From: Candidatus Lachnoclostridium stercoravium
GTDB lineage: Bacteria; Bacillota; Clostridia; Lachnospirales; Lachnospiraceae
DNA length: 62,239 nt
Direction of reading: 5' to 3'
Assembly: GCA_019118365.1 (NCBI GenBank)
Contig: DWZA01000029.1
Location: forward strand, 1 to 62,239
In this document: positions 42,563-50,664 of the stretch, one piece after another
How positions within the stretch are numbered: the stretch's first letter is position 1
Layout of the letters: every line of letters begins with the position of its first letter
Notes under the pieces: generated by a model
The model's database searches: none
What the model saw: only the letters and a program-made list of their open reading frames with translations
What the model was told of the DNA's origin: nothing
Position numbers and translations under genes: made by a program

Positions 42563-42853
42563 TTACTCGTTGATTGTTCTTGGGTAAACAGAAACCTGCT
42601 TTTTGTCCCTGCCTTTTCTCTCGAATCTTACGACGCCGTCTGCAGTAGCAAATAATGTATCATCGCCGCCGCGTCCTACGTTCAGACCAGGATGGATCTT
42701 TGTTCCGCGCTGTCTGTATAAAATGTTTCCAGCCAGTACGAACTGTCCGTCTGCTCTCTTGGCGCCAAGGCGTTTGGACTCGGAATCTCTGCCGTTCTTT
42801 GTAGAACCAACACCCTTTTTATGAGCGAATAACTGAAGGTTCATTCTTAACAT
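42563..42853 (-). CDS. rpmA: 50S ribosomal protein L27 with cleavable N-terminus
   Basis: An essential L27 whose N-terminal tail reaches the peptidyl transferase centre. The N-terminus [17 protein letters not shown] carries a nine-residue leader ending LQLF before AHKKG; in Firmicutes this is removed by Prp to expose the working end. A GTG one codon upstream is possible, but ATG 42853 fits the AAGGAGG better. The length is 96 residues. The ribosome site lies inside the end of prp. Confidence 0.97.
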   Translation of the reverse strand: MLRMNLQLFAHKKGVGSTKNGRDSESKRLGAKRADGQFVLAGNILYRQRGTKIHPGLNVGRGGDDTLFATADGVVRFERKGRDKKQVSVYPRTINE

Positions 42854-42856
42854 CAC

Positions 42857-43186
42857 TTACACCTCCTTAAAGCGGATATTAATATATTCTGCTCCATATT
42901 CATCCCGGATATTAGTAAGACCCAATATCAGAGAATCCATAAGGAGCCTGGATCCTGCGCTGATCGGTCCATCCAGATGAAAGGAAAGAAAACCTCCGTC
43001 TTCTGCCGCTTCACCTGTAAAGACGTCATCGGTAAACTGCTCTATGGAATTGACTGTGTTGAGTGCAAGAGCCGACACTGCTGCGCAGACGATATCATAG
43101 CCTTCCTCGCCGTATCCTGCATGTCCGTTCAGTTCAATCCCAGAGGCTTTGTGTTCAGAATCCTGAAAAATAGTTATCTGGATCAT
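42857..43186 (-). CDS. prp: Ribosomal-processing cysteine protease Prp
   Basis: Cuts the leader from L27 in Firmicutes and related bacteria. The 109-residue protein has the catalytic pair H22 (NGHAGYGEEGYD) and C34 (DIVCAAVSAL), the same positions as in S. aureus Prp. It lies between rplU and rpmA, eleven bases after rplU, in the order expected for this group. Confidence 0.95.
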   Translation of the reverse strand: MIQITIFQDSEHKASGIELNGHAGYGEEGYDIVCAAVSALALNTVNSIEQFTDDVFTGEAAEDGGFLSFHLDGPISAGSRLLMDSLILGLTNIRDEYGAEYINIRFKEV

Positions 43187-43196
43187 AATCTTTCAA

Positions 43197-43505
43197 TTAA
43201 GCATTGATCTTTTCGATCTTTACCTGAGTATAGAGCTGTCTGTGGCCGTTTTTCTTGTGATAGCCAGTTTTTCTCTTATACTTGTAAACGATAACCTTTT
43301 TCCCCTTGCCTTCCTTTACTACGGAAGCTGTAACAGTCGCTCCGTCAACAGTAGGGCAGCCAACTGCTAATTCGCCGTTGTTTACAGCAAGTACCTGGTC
43401 AAAAGTTACTGTTTCGCCAGCTGCTACGCCGAGCTTTTCTACCTTAATGATATCGCCTTCAGACACTTTGTACTGCTTTCCGCCAGTTGCAATGATCGCG
43501 TACAT
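43197..43505 (-). CDS. rplU: 50S ribosomal protein L21
   Basis: A 102-residue L21 that binds 23S rRNA. It begins [18 protein letters not shown] and ends with the [23 protein letters not shown] basic stretch. The start at 43505 follows a GGAGG ribosome site; the frame is open seven codons further upstream. It is the first gene of rplU-prp-rpmA and has a leader of about 80 bases. Confidence 0.97.
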   Translation of the reverse strand: MYAIIATGGKQYKVSEGDIIKVEKLGVAAGETVTFDQVLAVNNGELAVGCPTVDGATVTASVVKEGKGKKVIVYKYKRKTGYHKKNGHRQLYTQVKIEKINA

Positions 43506-43587
43506 ATGGGCACCTCCTATTATCATTACTCGCCAATTTCGGTGTTCAGATAAATCTGAAACTTATCAACCTCATTGTGCGGCATAC
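43506..43587 (-). promoter_or_regulatory. rplU leader, candidate L21 autoregulatory element
   Basis: The 5' leader between the promoter and rplU contains a 7-bp hairpin TTCAGAT/ATCTGAA (43545-43560), then an ACACCGAAATTGGCGAG stretch before the ribosome site. Many Firmicutes have a structured L21 leader here. The position and length fit, but I cannot confirm the consensus fold by eye. Confidence 0.4.
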
Positions 43588-43593
43588 CTATAT

Positions 43594-43622
43594 AATATAT
43601 CATTCCCGACAAAATCTGTCAA
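43594..43622 (-). promoter_or_regulatory. Sigma-A promoter of rplU-prp-rpmA
   Basis: On the - strand TTGACA (43617-43622), a 17-base spacer and TATATT (43594-43599): a strong promoter as expected for ribosomal protein genes. It overlaps the 3' end of the esterase gene upstream. Confidence 0.85.
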
Positions 43623-44418
43623 GGCTATTTTGCAGGGCTTTATCAAAATAATGCCAGTCATGGCAGCCTGGGATCTCTTCATAAAAAAGGGAGATCTCAG
43701 GAAGGGTTTCCAGGATGTGTTTGAAACGCCGGTTTTCTTCCAGGTAAGGATCCTGATCCCCGCAGGACATACATATTTTTGGAAAGCTTCTTCCCTCTCC
43801 TGCCGCCTTTCCTGCGAGCTGGATCAGGCTGTCTTCCGGGCGGCATATCAGACCTGGCCCAAACGCCGCCTCCATATCACGGAGCATAAGCCGGGTCTTT
43901 TCATCAGCGTCTTTCAGACTGCAGCCGGACCAGTTTGTCTTTACGTCCCGGACGTTCTCTTCCATGAAAAGTCCGGCGCTGGAAAACGCCATGATGCAGC
44001 CAAAACGTTCCGGAAAGGTAAGTCCCAGGCGCAAAGCTCCATAACCGCCTGCGGAGCCTCCGATCACAAAGGTATCTTCTCTTTTGGAAGAAATCTGGAA
44101 AGTTTTCCGGCAGATGGCAGGGAGCTCTTCCGATATATAAGTAAAATAAGCCTGGCCGCATGCCATGTCCGTATAAAAGCTTCTGGCTGCTTCCGGCATG
44201 ATAAAGATCATGTGGTAATCGCCGGCATATGCGGGAAGCATGGTATAATCCGCCCAGCTGCTGTTATTTCCATAAAGTCCATGGAGCAGATAGGCGACTT
44301 TGTAGGGCTTTTCCCCATCCTGCAGAGCTTCAGACAGATGATAGGTTCCGGGAGTGATCACAGTTATGCCTGTATCCATACCAAGGACTGCAGAAGGCAC
44401 GCTTCCTCTTAAGATCAT
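43600..44418 (-). CDS. Alpha/beta hydrolase esterase (EstA / esterase D-like)
   Basis: A 272-residue serine esterase of the tributyrin esterase or S-formylglutathione hydrolase type. The nucleophile is in GGSAGGYGALRLGL, the oxyanion region is LLHGLYGNNSSW, and the His is probably in IPGCHDWHYFDKAL near the end. No signal peptide is seen. The frame is open 43 codons further, but ATG 44418 has AGGAG at seven bases and overlaps the rng stop (ATGA). The natural substrate is unknown. Confidence 0.85.
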   Translation of the reverse strand: MILRGSVPSAVLGMDTGITVITPGTYHLSEALQDGEKPYKVAYLLHGLYGNNSSWADYTMLPAYAGDYHMIFIMPEAARSFYTDMACGQAYFTYISEELPAICRKTFQISSKREDTFVIGGSAGGYGALRLGLTFPERFGCIMAFSSAGLFMEENVRDVKTNWSGCSLKDADEKTRLMLRDMEAAFGPGLICRPEDSLIQLAGKAAGEGRSFPKICMSCGDQDPYLEENRRFKHILETLPEISLFYEEIPGCHDWHYFDKALQNSLDRFCRE

Positions 44419-45665
44419 AGGGCGGCTCCTTTCCGTCCCCTTCCTGCCTGTTCGTACAGAGGACGTTTCGTTTTTTTTCTTGTGATCTCTACAAGGTTCA
44501 GAGGGGTGATATCTACCACAACGGTTTTTACGTGATCTTTGCGGCACAGATCGCGGAGATATTTCAGAAGCCGCTCCTTATCCTCTTCCCGGTCCATATC
44601 GATAAAATCGACGATGATGATCCCGGAAAGATTACGCAGCCGCAGCTGGACCGCAATTTCAGCGGCAGCTTCCATGTTGATCCGGAAAATGGTTTCAGCG
44701 GGCGTATTTTTGCCGATATATTTCCCGGTATTTACATCGATCACAGTGAGCGCTTCTGTGGGCTCGATCACAAGATAACCGCCGGATTTCAGCCATACTC
44801 TGGAGGAAAGAGCCTTTTCCAGCGCGCCTTCCAGGTTATAGACCTTGATCAGGGGAAGAAGGGGATCTTCGTAGAAACGAAGGGAAACAGAACTGTCCTG
44901 CGGTCTGTCCGCAGCGTAAGCTTTCAGCTCTTCCCAGATCTCTCTGGAGTCTGTAACGACTTCTTCAGCTTCTCCGGCATAGGAGTCCCGGAGAACAGAT
45001 ATATAGGACGGATAATTTTTATCCACACGTGATCCGCATACCCGGTATTTTGCGTCAGAAAGAAGGGAAAGACAGGTCTCCTTTAAACTGGAAAGCTCGG
45101 AAAGCAGAGCTTCTTCTCCGGCCTCATAGGCGTTGGTACGCACGATGATCCCGACATCTGGAAAGGCCGTCCCGTCCGGCCCTGCCATCTGCAGAAGGGC
45201 CTCTTCCAGCTTTGGCTTCAGCGCGTTCTTCCATGGACCGTCAGAGATCTTTGCGGAAAATCCGACCTTTTTATTTCCGAGAGTAAGAACACAGTAGCGC
45301 CCGGTAAAGCTTAAATCCCCTGTTAATACCGGAGCTTTTGTCTTTACCGCTTCCCGGATGACCTGGACGATGATCTCGTCTCCAGGCCGCAGGCGGACCG
45401 ACGGATCGTCTGACGGAACGATCCGCCCGTTCGCAAATAAATGGATATGGCTTTCGGTCAGATTGTAATAACCGACCTTTCCGTCGTCAAATTCCACGAA
45501 AGCCGCTCCGATATTTTTGGCGATATTTTTTACCTTGCCGATATAGATATGATTGAGAATGGAACCTTCTTCTTTGTCGTCAAAGGAAAGCTGGACGATA
45601 CGGTCGTTTGCCTGCCATGCGGTAAGGACTTTTCCGTTCCATTCCGTGATGATTATCTTATTCAT
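44415..45665 (-). CDS. rng: Ribonuclease E/G family protein, short form
   Basis: An endoribonuclease homologue of 416 residues. An S1-like domain is near residues 38-120, and the catalytic magnesium aspartates fall in TVIDVNTGKYIG and GIIIVDFIDMD. The protein ends just after VDITPLNLVEITRKKTKRPLYEQ, which is where RNase G and E have the CPxC zinc-link; those cysteines and the small domain beyond are missing. No frameshift remnant with CPxC is visible in the other frames downstream. It overlaps its two neighbours by four bases each and belongs to the radical-SAM block. Confidence 0.87.
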   Translation of the reverse strand: MNKIIITEWNGKVLTAWQANDRIVQLSFDDKEEGSILNHIYIGKVKNIAKNIGAAFVEFDDGKVGYYNLTESHIHLFANGRIVPSDDPSVRLRPGDEIIVQVIREAVKTKAPVLTGDLSFTGRYCVLTLGNKKVGFSAKISDGPWKNALKPKLEEALLQMAGPDGTAFPDVGIIVRTNAYEAGEEALLSELSSLKETCLSLLSDAKYRVCGSRVDKNYPSYISVLRDSYAGEAEEVVTDSREIWEELKAYAADRPQDSSVSLRFYEDPLLPLIKVYNLEGALEKALSSRVWLKSGGYLVIEPTEALTVIDVNTGKYIGKNTPAETIFRINMEAAAEIAVQLRLRNLSGIIIVDFIDMDREEDKERLLKYLRDLCRKDHVKTVVVDITPLNLVEITRKKTKRPLYEQAGRGRKGAAL

Positions 45666-46396
45666 AAAGCTTCTCCATAGGAATCCAGCGCATGAAATCC
45701 AGGCCCGTAGACCTCTTCCCGCTGGATCTCAAAGGTGAAAGGCGAATAGTTGAAGCCAGCCTGCTCGCAGTAAGCCTGAAGGAACATTTCCGGCTTTAAG
45801 TTATTGGAACTGCCTGTGGATACCCGCATATAGATCAGGGGGCGTTTAAAGTCGTCAAAATTCACAGGAGCATGGGGATCCGAACTGTCTCTTACGATAG
45901 AAAGGTCATATACCAGGGGCCGGATGTCCAGCTCTTTCTCGCCTTTTTTCGTCTTCTTTGTTACCAGGATCTGGTCCTGGCCGTAAAAACGGAGAAGCCC
46001 CTGGAAGAATCCTTCCAGATCTTCCGGCTCATACCCTGCCCGGAAAGCAAGGGTATAGTCTGCAGCTTCTACCAGCGACATGGCGTTTTTGGCTTCGTCC
46101 GGCAGGCGGTGAAAGCTAAGGACTTCAAATCCGTCGGCCATGACTGCGTTTAGCCGCTGCACCATCTCGGAGGAAGAGCCGCTGCTGTTTACTTCAATAT
46201 CCAGATATTCGCCGTTGCTGGTGAGCCCTACGCCAAGGGGCGCGGCAAAGGACATGATCTGGTGGGGGCTGAAGCCCTCGCTGTATCGGATATCTACGTC
46301 TGCCCTGCGCATAGCCTTCTGAAAATAGCGCATCACGTCCAGATGGCCGATAAATTTCATCGTTCCCTGTTTGCGGAATTTAATTCTTATTTTCAA
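45662..46396 (-). CDS. Radical SAM-linked protein (DUF2344, TIGR03936 type)
   Basis: A 244-residue protein found next to, or fused with, a TIGR03960 radical-SAM protein; function unknown. It opens with KIRIKFRKQGTMKFIGHLDVMRYFQKAMRRADVDIRYSEGFSPHQIM, the family hallmark. The frame reaches GTG 46405, but that codon touches the GGAGGAG; TTG 46396 has correct spacing and matches the usual family start. It then overlaps the upstream gene by 17 bases. The rng start overlaps its end by four bases. Confidence 0.87.
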   Translation of the reverse strand: MKIRIKFRKQGTMKFIGHLDVMRYFQKAMRRADVDIRYSEGFSPHQIMSFAAPLGVGLTSNGEYLDIEVNSSGSSSEMVQRLNAVMADGFEVLSFHRLPDEAKNAMSLVEAADYTLAFRAGYEPEDLEGFFQGLLRFYGQDQILVTKKTKKGEKELDIRPLVYDLSIVRDSSDPHAPVNFDDFKRPLIYMRVSTGSSNNLKPEMFLQAYCEQAGFNYSPFTFEIQREEVYGPGFHALDSYGEAL

Positions 46397-48248
46397 AGCA
46401 GACACCTCCTCCGAATTTTCTGGCCCCGCAGGCGGAGCATTTCTGCCGGCAGTTTGGCGTAACGCGCTCCGCGGAAGCTTCCAGCCATTCTCTTTTCAGG
46501 AAATCCTTGGAAACGCCTGCATCGATAAAGTCCCAGGGGAAGATCTCGTCCAGGCTCCGCGTTCTGGTAGTATAGAAATCAATGGAAACGCCGCAGCGCT
46601 CAAAGGCATCCATCCAGATCTCATTGCGGAAGGACTCGCTCCAGGAATCGTACAGGGCGCCGTTCTTATAAGCTGTCTCGATCACAGCGCCTACCTTTCG
46701 GTCGCCGCGGGCGAGAACGCCTTCTAATACGGTCAGGTCCGCTTCATGCCAGTTGTATTTTAAGCTCTTGTAGTTTTTCATCTCTTTAAATTTCTGCTTT
46801 ACGATGGCCGCACGCTCCAGAAATTCTTCTTTTGTGCACATTCTGGCCCACTGGAAGGGCGTAAACGGCTTCGGCACAAAGAAGGAAGAGCTGGCCACCA
46901 CCTGCACCCGTCCATGGCGTTCCTCTTTGGGGATCTCATCATAATAAGTCTCCGCCACTTTTTCAGATAAAAGGGCGATGCCCTCCATATCTTCTACGGT
47001 CTCTGTGGGCAGCCCCAGCATGAAATAGAGCTTCACCCGGTTCCACCCGCCGTGAAACGCTTCCGCCGCGCCCTTTAAGATCACTTCCTCAGTAAGCCCT
47101 TTATTGATCACATCCCGAAGTCTCTGAGAACCGGCTTCCGGGGCAAAGGTCAGACTGCTCTTTTTCACATCCTGGATCTTACTCATAACATCCAGGGAGA
47201 AGGCGTCGATCCTGAGGGACGGAAGGGAAATGTTTACGCCTTTTCCGTGAAACTCCTCGATCAGGAAATTTACGATCCCTTCCAGATCCGTATAATCGCT
47301 GGAGCTTAAAGAGCTTAAAGAAATCTCTTCATGGCCCGTGCTTTTTAACATTTTGTAAGCATATTCCTTCAGCTTATCCAGACTGCGCTCTCTGAGAGGA
47401 CGGTAGACGCAGCCGGCCTGGCAGAACCGGCAGCCGCGGATGCAGCCGCGCATGATCTCCAGGACCACCCGGTCCTGAGTGACTTTGATAAACGGTACCA
47501 GCGGTTTTTCAATATAAGGGGCGTCGTCCATAGAAACGACAAGTTCCTTTGTGACCGTCGGCTTTGCATGGCTGTTTACCGGAGAGAACGACTGGATCGT
47601 TCCGTCTTCATGATAGACTGTTTCATAAAAAGACGGGACGTAGATCCCAGGAAGTTCCGCGGCTTTTTCCAGGAAATCTTTCCTGCTGCCGCCCTGCTTC
47701 TTGTTTTCCTTATAGCAGTCAAAGAGCCTGTCGTAAACCGTCTCTCCTTCGCCGATATAGAACATATCAAAAAAGTCTGCCAGAGGCTCCGGATTGTACG
47801 TACAGGGCCCTCCGCCGATCACGATCGGGTCTTCCTCGCCTCTGTCAGCCGCATGAAGAGGAATATGGGAAAGATCCAGAACCTGGAGAATGTTGGTATA
47901 GCACATCTCGTACTGGATGGTTATGCCTAAAAAGTCAAACTTTTTTATGGGATCCTGGCTTTCCAGGGAGAACAGCGGGATATCCTTTTCCCTCATGACC
48001 TTATCCAGGTCCGTCCATGGAGAAAAGACACGCTCGCAGTATACGTCGTCCCGACTGTTAAACATACTGTAGAGGATCTGCATCCCTAAATGGGACATAC
48101 CGATCTCATAAACGTCGGGGAAGCACATAGCGAAACGGATATCCACATGCTTCGGGTCTTTTACGACTTCGTTGATCTCGCCGCCGATATAGCGGGCTGG
48201 CTTGTCGATACTCAGCAAAATTTCATCGCTTAAAGCAAGTTTTTTCAT
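46380..48248 (-). CDS. B12-binding-like radical SAM protein (TIGR03960 family)
   Basis: A 622-residue uncharacterised radical-SAM enzyme. An N-terminal B12-binding-like domain (CFPDVYEIGMSHLGMQILYSMFN) is followed by the radical-SAM core with C269, C273 and C276 (CIRGCRFC). A second Cys cluster near the C-terminus (CRQKCSACGARKFGGGVC) may hold another cluster or metal. Its partner DUF2344 protein overlaps it downstream, with rng next. An rRNA or tRNA modification role has been suspected from such neighbourhoods but is not shown. Confidence 0.88.
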   Translation of the reverse strand: MKKLALSDEILLSIDKPARYIGGEINEVVKDPKHVDIRFAMCFPDVYEIGMSHLGMQILYSMFNSRDDVYCERVFSPWTDLDKVMREKDIPLFSLESQDPIKKFDFLGITIQYEMCYTNILQVLDLSHIPLHAADRGEEDPIVIGGGPCTYNPEPLADFFDMFYIGEGETVYDRLFDCYKENKKQGGSRKDFLEKAAELPGIYVPSFYETVYHEDGTIQSFSPVNSHAKPTVTKELVVSMDDAPYIEKPLVPFIKVTQDRVVLEIMRGCIRGCRFCQAGCVYRPLRERSLDKLKEYAYKMLKSTGHEEISLSSLSSSDYTDLEGIVNFLIEEFHGKGVNISLPSLRIDAFSLDVMSKIQDVKKSSLTFAPEAGSQRLRDVINKGLTEEVILKGAAEAFHGGWNRVKLYFMLGLPTETVEDMEGIALLSEKVAETYYDEIPKEERHGRVQVVASSSFFVPKPFTPFQWARMCTKEEFLERAAIVKQKFKEMKNYKSLKYNWHEADLTVLEGVLARGDRKVGAVIETAYKNGALYDSWSESFRNEIWMDAFERCGVSIDFYTTRTRSLDEIFPWDFIDAGVSKDFLKREWLEASAERVTPNCRQKCSACGARKFGGGVCFENKN

Positions 48249-48328
48249 GTTTTAAACACCTTTTCATTCAATGGAAATTCCTTTTTCTGGACTTTTTAAA
48301 CGCCCTTGGGAACCGAAACAGATGATTA

Positions 48329-48353
48329 CAGCAGGGAAAAATTTCCCCTGCTG
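48329..48353 (-). terminator. Hairpin between the cell-wall-binding gene and the radical-SAM gene
   Basis: CAGCAGGG (48329-48336) pairs with CCCTGCTG (48346-48353), and AAA/TTT extends the stem. It lies 183 bases after the end of the cell-wall-binding gene and is a candidate terminator of that operon, although no strong T run follows. The rest of the 287-base gap shows nothing I can name. Confidence 0.4.
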
Positions 48354-48535
48354 CCTCATCCATCTTCCAGTTCAGCTGTCTATCAATATAAATGGTATTT
48401 TCCGTAAAGTCAATATCAGAATACCCTGACAAGCGAATCAATATAAAAGTTCTCCGGACTGGCTCCCATAGACCACCTGCGCACTCTGCTTGGAAGCGGG
48501 GATCTGGAACACGCCAAAGCCCTCCGACGATATTT

Positions 48536-49420
48536 TTATTCGCTGTGATCGGCTGGCGACAAATGCAGAGCGCCGTTTTCATCGGGAATGAAAGTTTGAG
48601 GAGTTGTCGCCATACTTCCGTCCTGCTGCATATAATAGGTCTTTCCGTCCACTTGAATAAAACCACGCTTCATGATGCCAGTATCCAGATCCAGAAAATA
48701 CCATTTTCCAGAATCCAGGATCCATCCTTTTGCCAGAGTACCGTCAGGGTTGTAATACGTCCACTGCGCATCTGCCGTTCCGGCTGTCCCGGAAAGGAGG
48801 ACCCAGCCGGTCTGAGAAATTGCCTCGTCTTTATAATAGGGAGCAAACATCAGGATCCGGTCTGCTGTTCCTTTTGTATCCGACCACACAAGACAGCTAG
48901 CCCCTTCATAAAGGTCCTCCAGATCGATCAGATTTCTGGTGAGATACGGAGAAATACTGCAGTCAGAAGGAACCTGGAATACAAGGCCATCAGCTGACGT
49001 AAGCAGATAACCATCCGTCATTTTTTCCATAGATTCTACAGTAATATAGTCCGGGACTCTTTGATCCGCCGGGATATTTGCCAGGATGACAGGCGGAATA
49101 GTCTGAGGCGGAAGGCTGGCTGTCATGGCCGGTCCGGCATAGGCGTATATGATTTCGCCATCGGAGATCTCATCTATAGAAATCGGCATTCCGCTTTCTG
49201 CATCCAGAAGTTTTGTTTTTTCGGAGATATTTAAAATAATATCTCCATCATAGGCGTTCTGGTTCTGATTGGACAGGACAAGAACCGCGTCTGACTGCCG
49301 GGAAACCGGCCCCCATACTTTCGCAGGCGTCAGTGAAAGCGCTGATGCCGGAAAGATAGTTACTGCTGTTATAACCGCCGCTATGGAAATGGCAGCGAAT
49401 ACCCGTTTCCTTTTCTTCAT
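48536..49420 (-). CDS. Secreted cell-wall-binding repeat protein
   Basis: A 294-residue exported protein with a signal peptide (residues 1-28, ending FPASA-LS). Its middle part is unrecognised. Its C-terminal 65 residues hold choline-binding-like repeats with the usual Gly-Trp-aromatic pattern (KGWILDSGKWYFLDLDTGIMKRGFIQVDGKTYYMQQDGSM). These repeats normally hold proteins to wall polymers. It is the last gene of the ECF sigma operon, 30 bases after the second lipoprotein gene. Confidence 0.75.
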   Translation of the reverse strand: MKKRKRVFAAISIAAVITAVTIFPASALSLTPAKVWGPVSRQSDAVLVLSNQNQNAYDGDIILNISEKTKLLDAESGMPISIDEISDGEIIYAYAGPAMTASLPPQTIPPVILANIPADQRVPDYITVESMEKMTDGYLLTSADGLVFQVPSDCSISPYLTRNLIDLEDLYEGASCLVWSDTKGTADRILMFAPYYKDEAISQTGWVLLSGTAGTADAQWTYYNPDGTLAKGWILDSGKWYFLDLDTGIMKRGFIQVDGKTYYMQQDGSMATTPQTFIPDENGALHLSPADHSE

Positions 49421-49450
49421 ATGTGTCTTCCTCCTTTTTTGCCGGCGCGT

Positions 49451-50059
49451 TTATTTCAGCTCTCCTACAGCTGGATTTATGCTAAGAGACAGGATCTTAT
49501 CCATCCAGTGCAGAGAAATGATCGTTTGATCCGATACCCATTTCCAGTTTCTGCTGCCCGCTTCGGAAGAGGTATCATCGTATGTAGGTTCTGCTCCCAC
49601 AGAAGCGGTTATGGCTTCCGCCCATCCCCTAGCCTCTTCTTCCGTGACCTGGCGGCTGCCGTTTGCAATCCAGACAGAGACGGAATTTACAATGTTATTG
49701 TCATCGCAGCTGGTGTACATAGGATAGGTCTGTCCCATAAGCGTTATCTCAAAAATGCGGCCAATGTAAAATGCTTTGTCTTCCGTCCAGTTTTCCTGGC
49801 TGCCGCCAAACATTTCCGCTGTTGAAGAATCTTCCATTCCAATAAGAGCCTGGAGTTCTCCGAGAGAAGCTTCTCCAGAGGCCGAAGTTTCTTCTGTAAC
49901 TGGCAGAGACGCATCGCTGGCGCCGCTTTCTGCCTGATCTTCATATATATTCGTTTCCTGGGCGGCGGCTGGTCCTGAGCCGTTTTCAGAATGGCAGGCG
50001 GCGAGTGAGATCCCCGCCGTCAGCAATAAAATCGGTAATATCCATTTGTATCTTATCAT
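49451..50059 (-). CDS. Lipoprotein of unknown function
   Basis: A 202-residue protein with a signal peptide and lipobox LAA-C (C22), then a Ser/Glu-rich linker and a folded domain with GQTYPMYTSCDDNNIVNSVSVWI. No family is recognised. Its start overlaps the stop of the other lipoprotein gene (TGATG), so the two are probably translated together. Confidence 0.7.
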   Translation of the reverse strand: MIRYKWILPILLLTAGISLAACHSENGSGPAAAQETNIYEDQAESGASDASLPVTEETSASGEASLGELQALIGMEDSSTAEMFGGSQENWTEDKAFYIGRIFEITLMGQTYPMYTSCDDNNIVNSVSVWIANGSRQVTEEEARGWAEAITASVGAEPTYDDTSSEAGSRNWKWVSDQTIISLHWMDKILSLSINPAVGELK

Positions 50060-50655
50060 CAGTAATTCACCCCTACGATTCCTAATTTTCCATTAACTAC
50101 ACCGAAAATGATGTTTGGCCCGTCGCCAGACTGTAAAACAAATCCTGCCATACTGGGAGAAAGGTCTGTTTCATCCGCTCCGGCAATAGAGTCCTTCATT
50201 TCCTGCGTAAAGATGCGTTCAGCGCCTAAGGCGATGAATTCTTCTCTGGAACCCACCCCGCTGCCGCCGTCTGTAAAGCCCACATAAACCGGGAAGGAGA
50301 CGAGATCCGCCAGGGCTTCCAGATCTTCAGCCGCTACGGCCTCCTTGACGGCTTTTCCAAAGGCAGAGGAAGCGGCGCTGTCTACAGAAAAATTATCTTC
50401 GTAGGTTTCTTTGGAAATTTCGGTTGCTGATGAGCCGGGTACTTTGGCCTCTGGCTCATCAGCTTTTCCTGTCTGTTCGTCCGCCGTCGTAGTATGCTTA
50501 GCTGTATCTGACGTCTGATCTGCCGCTTCTGTTTCCTGCCTGGACGTTTCTGTAATCTGGGCGGTCGTCTCCTCGGCCTCTTTCATCTGCCCGCAGGCAA
50601 AGCCCACTGTGCTGATGACAAAAACTGCTGCCAATATATAAACTTTTCTTCTCAT
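50059..50655 (-). CDS. Lipoprotein with Thr/Glu-rich linker, unknown function
   Basis: A 198-residue protein with lipobox GFA-C (C21), an extended linker rich in Thr, Glu and Ala (about residues 24-80), and a C-terminal domain. The domain begins at about SSAFGKAVKEAVAAEDLEALADLVSFPVYVGF and ends VVNGKLGIVGVNY, which recalls small secreted folds such as SnoaL/NTF2 but cannot be assigned. It lies nine bases after the anti-sigma gene. Confidence 0.7.
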   Translation of the reverse strand: MRRKVYILAAVFVISTVGFACGQMKEAEETTAQITETSRQETEAADQTSDTAKHTTTADEQTGKADEPEAKVPGSSATEISKETYEDNFSVDSAASSAFGKAVKEAVAAEDLEALADLVSFPVYVGFTDGGSGVGSREEFIALGAERIFTQEMKDSIAGADETDLSPSMAGFVLQSGDGPNIIFGVVNGKLGIVGVNY

Positions 50656-50664
50656 GATCTTTTC

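Noticed and set aside
43306-44412. A 368-codon + strand frame opposite rplU and the esterase
   Set aside because: Both - strand genes have clear families and ribosome sites; the + frame begins inside rplU and shows no motif.
44200-44420. Frameshift that removed the zinc-link from the RNase G gene
   Set aside because: No CPxC-coding stretch appears in either other frame downstream, and the esterase start overlaps the rng stop neatly, so the short end looks natural.
48268-48666. A - strand frame over the gap after the wall-binding gene
   Set aside because: It overlaps the 3' end of the wall-binding gene in another frame, lacks a ribosome site and any family signal.
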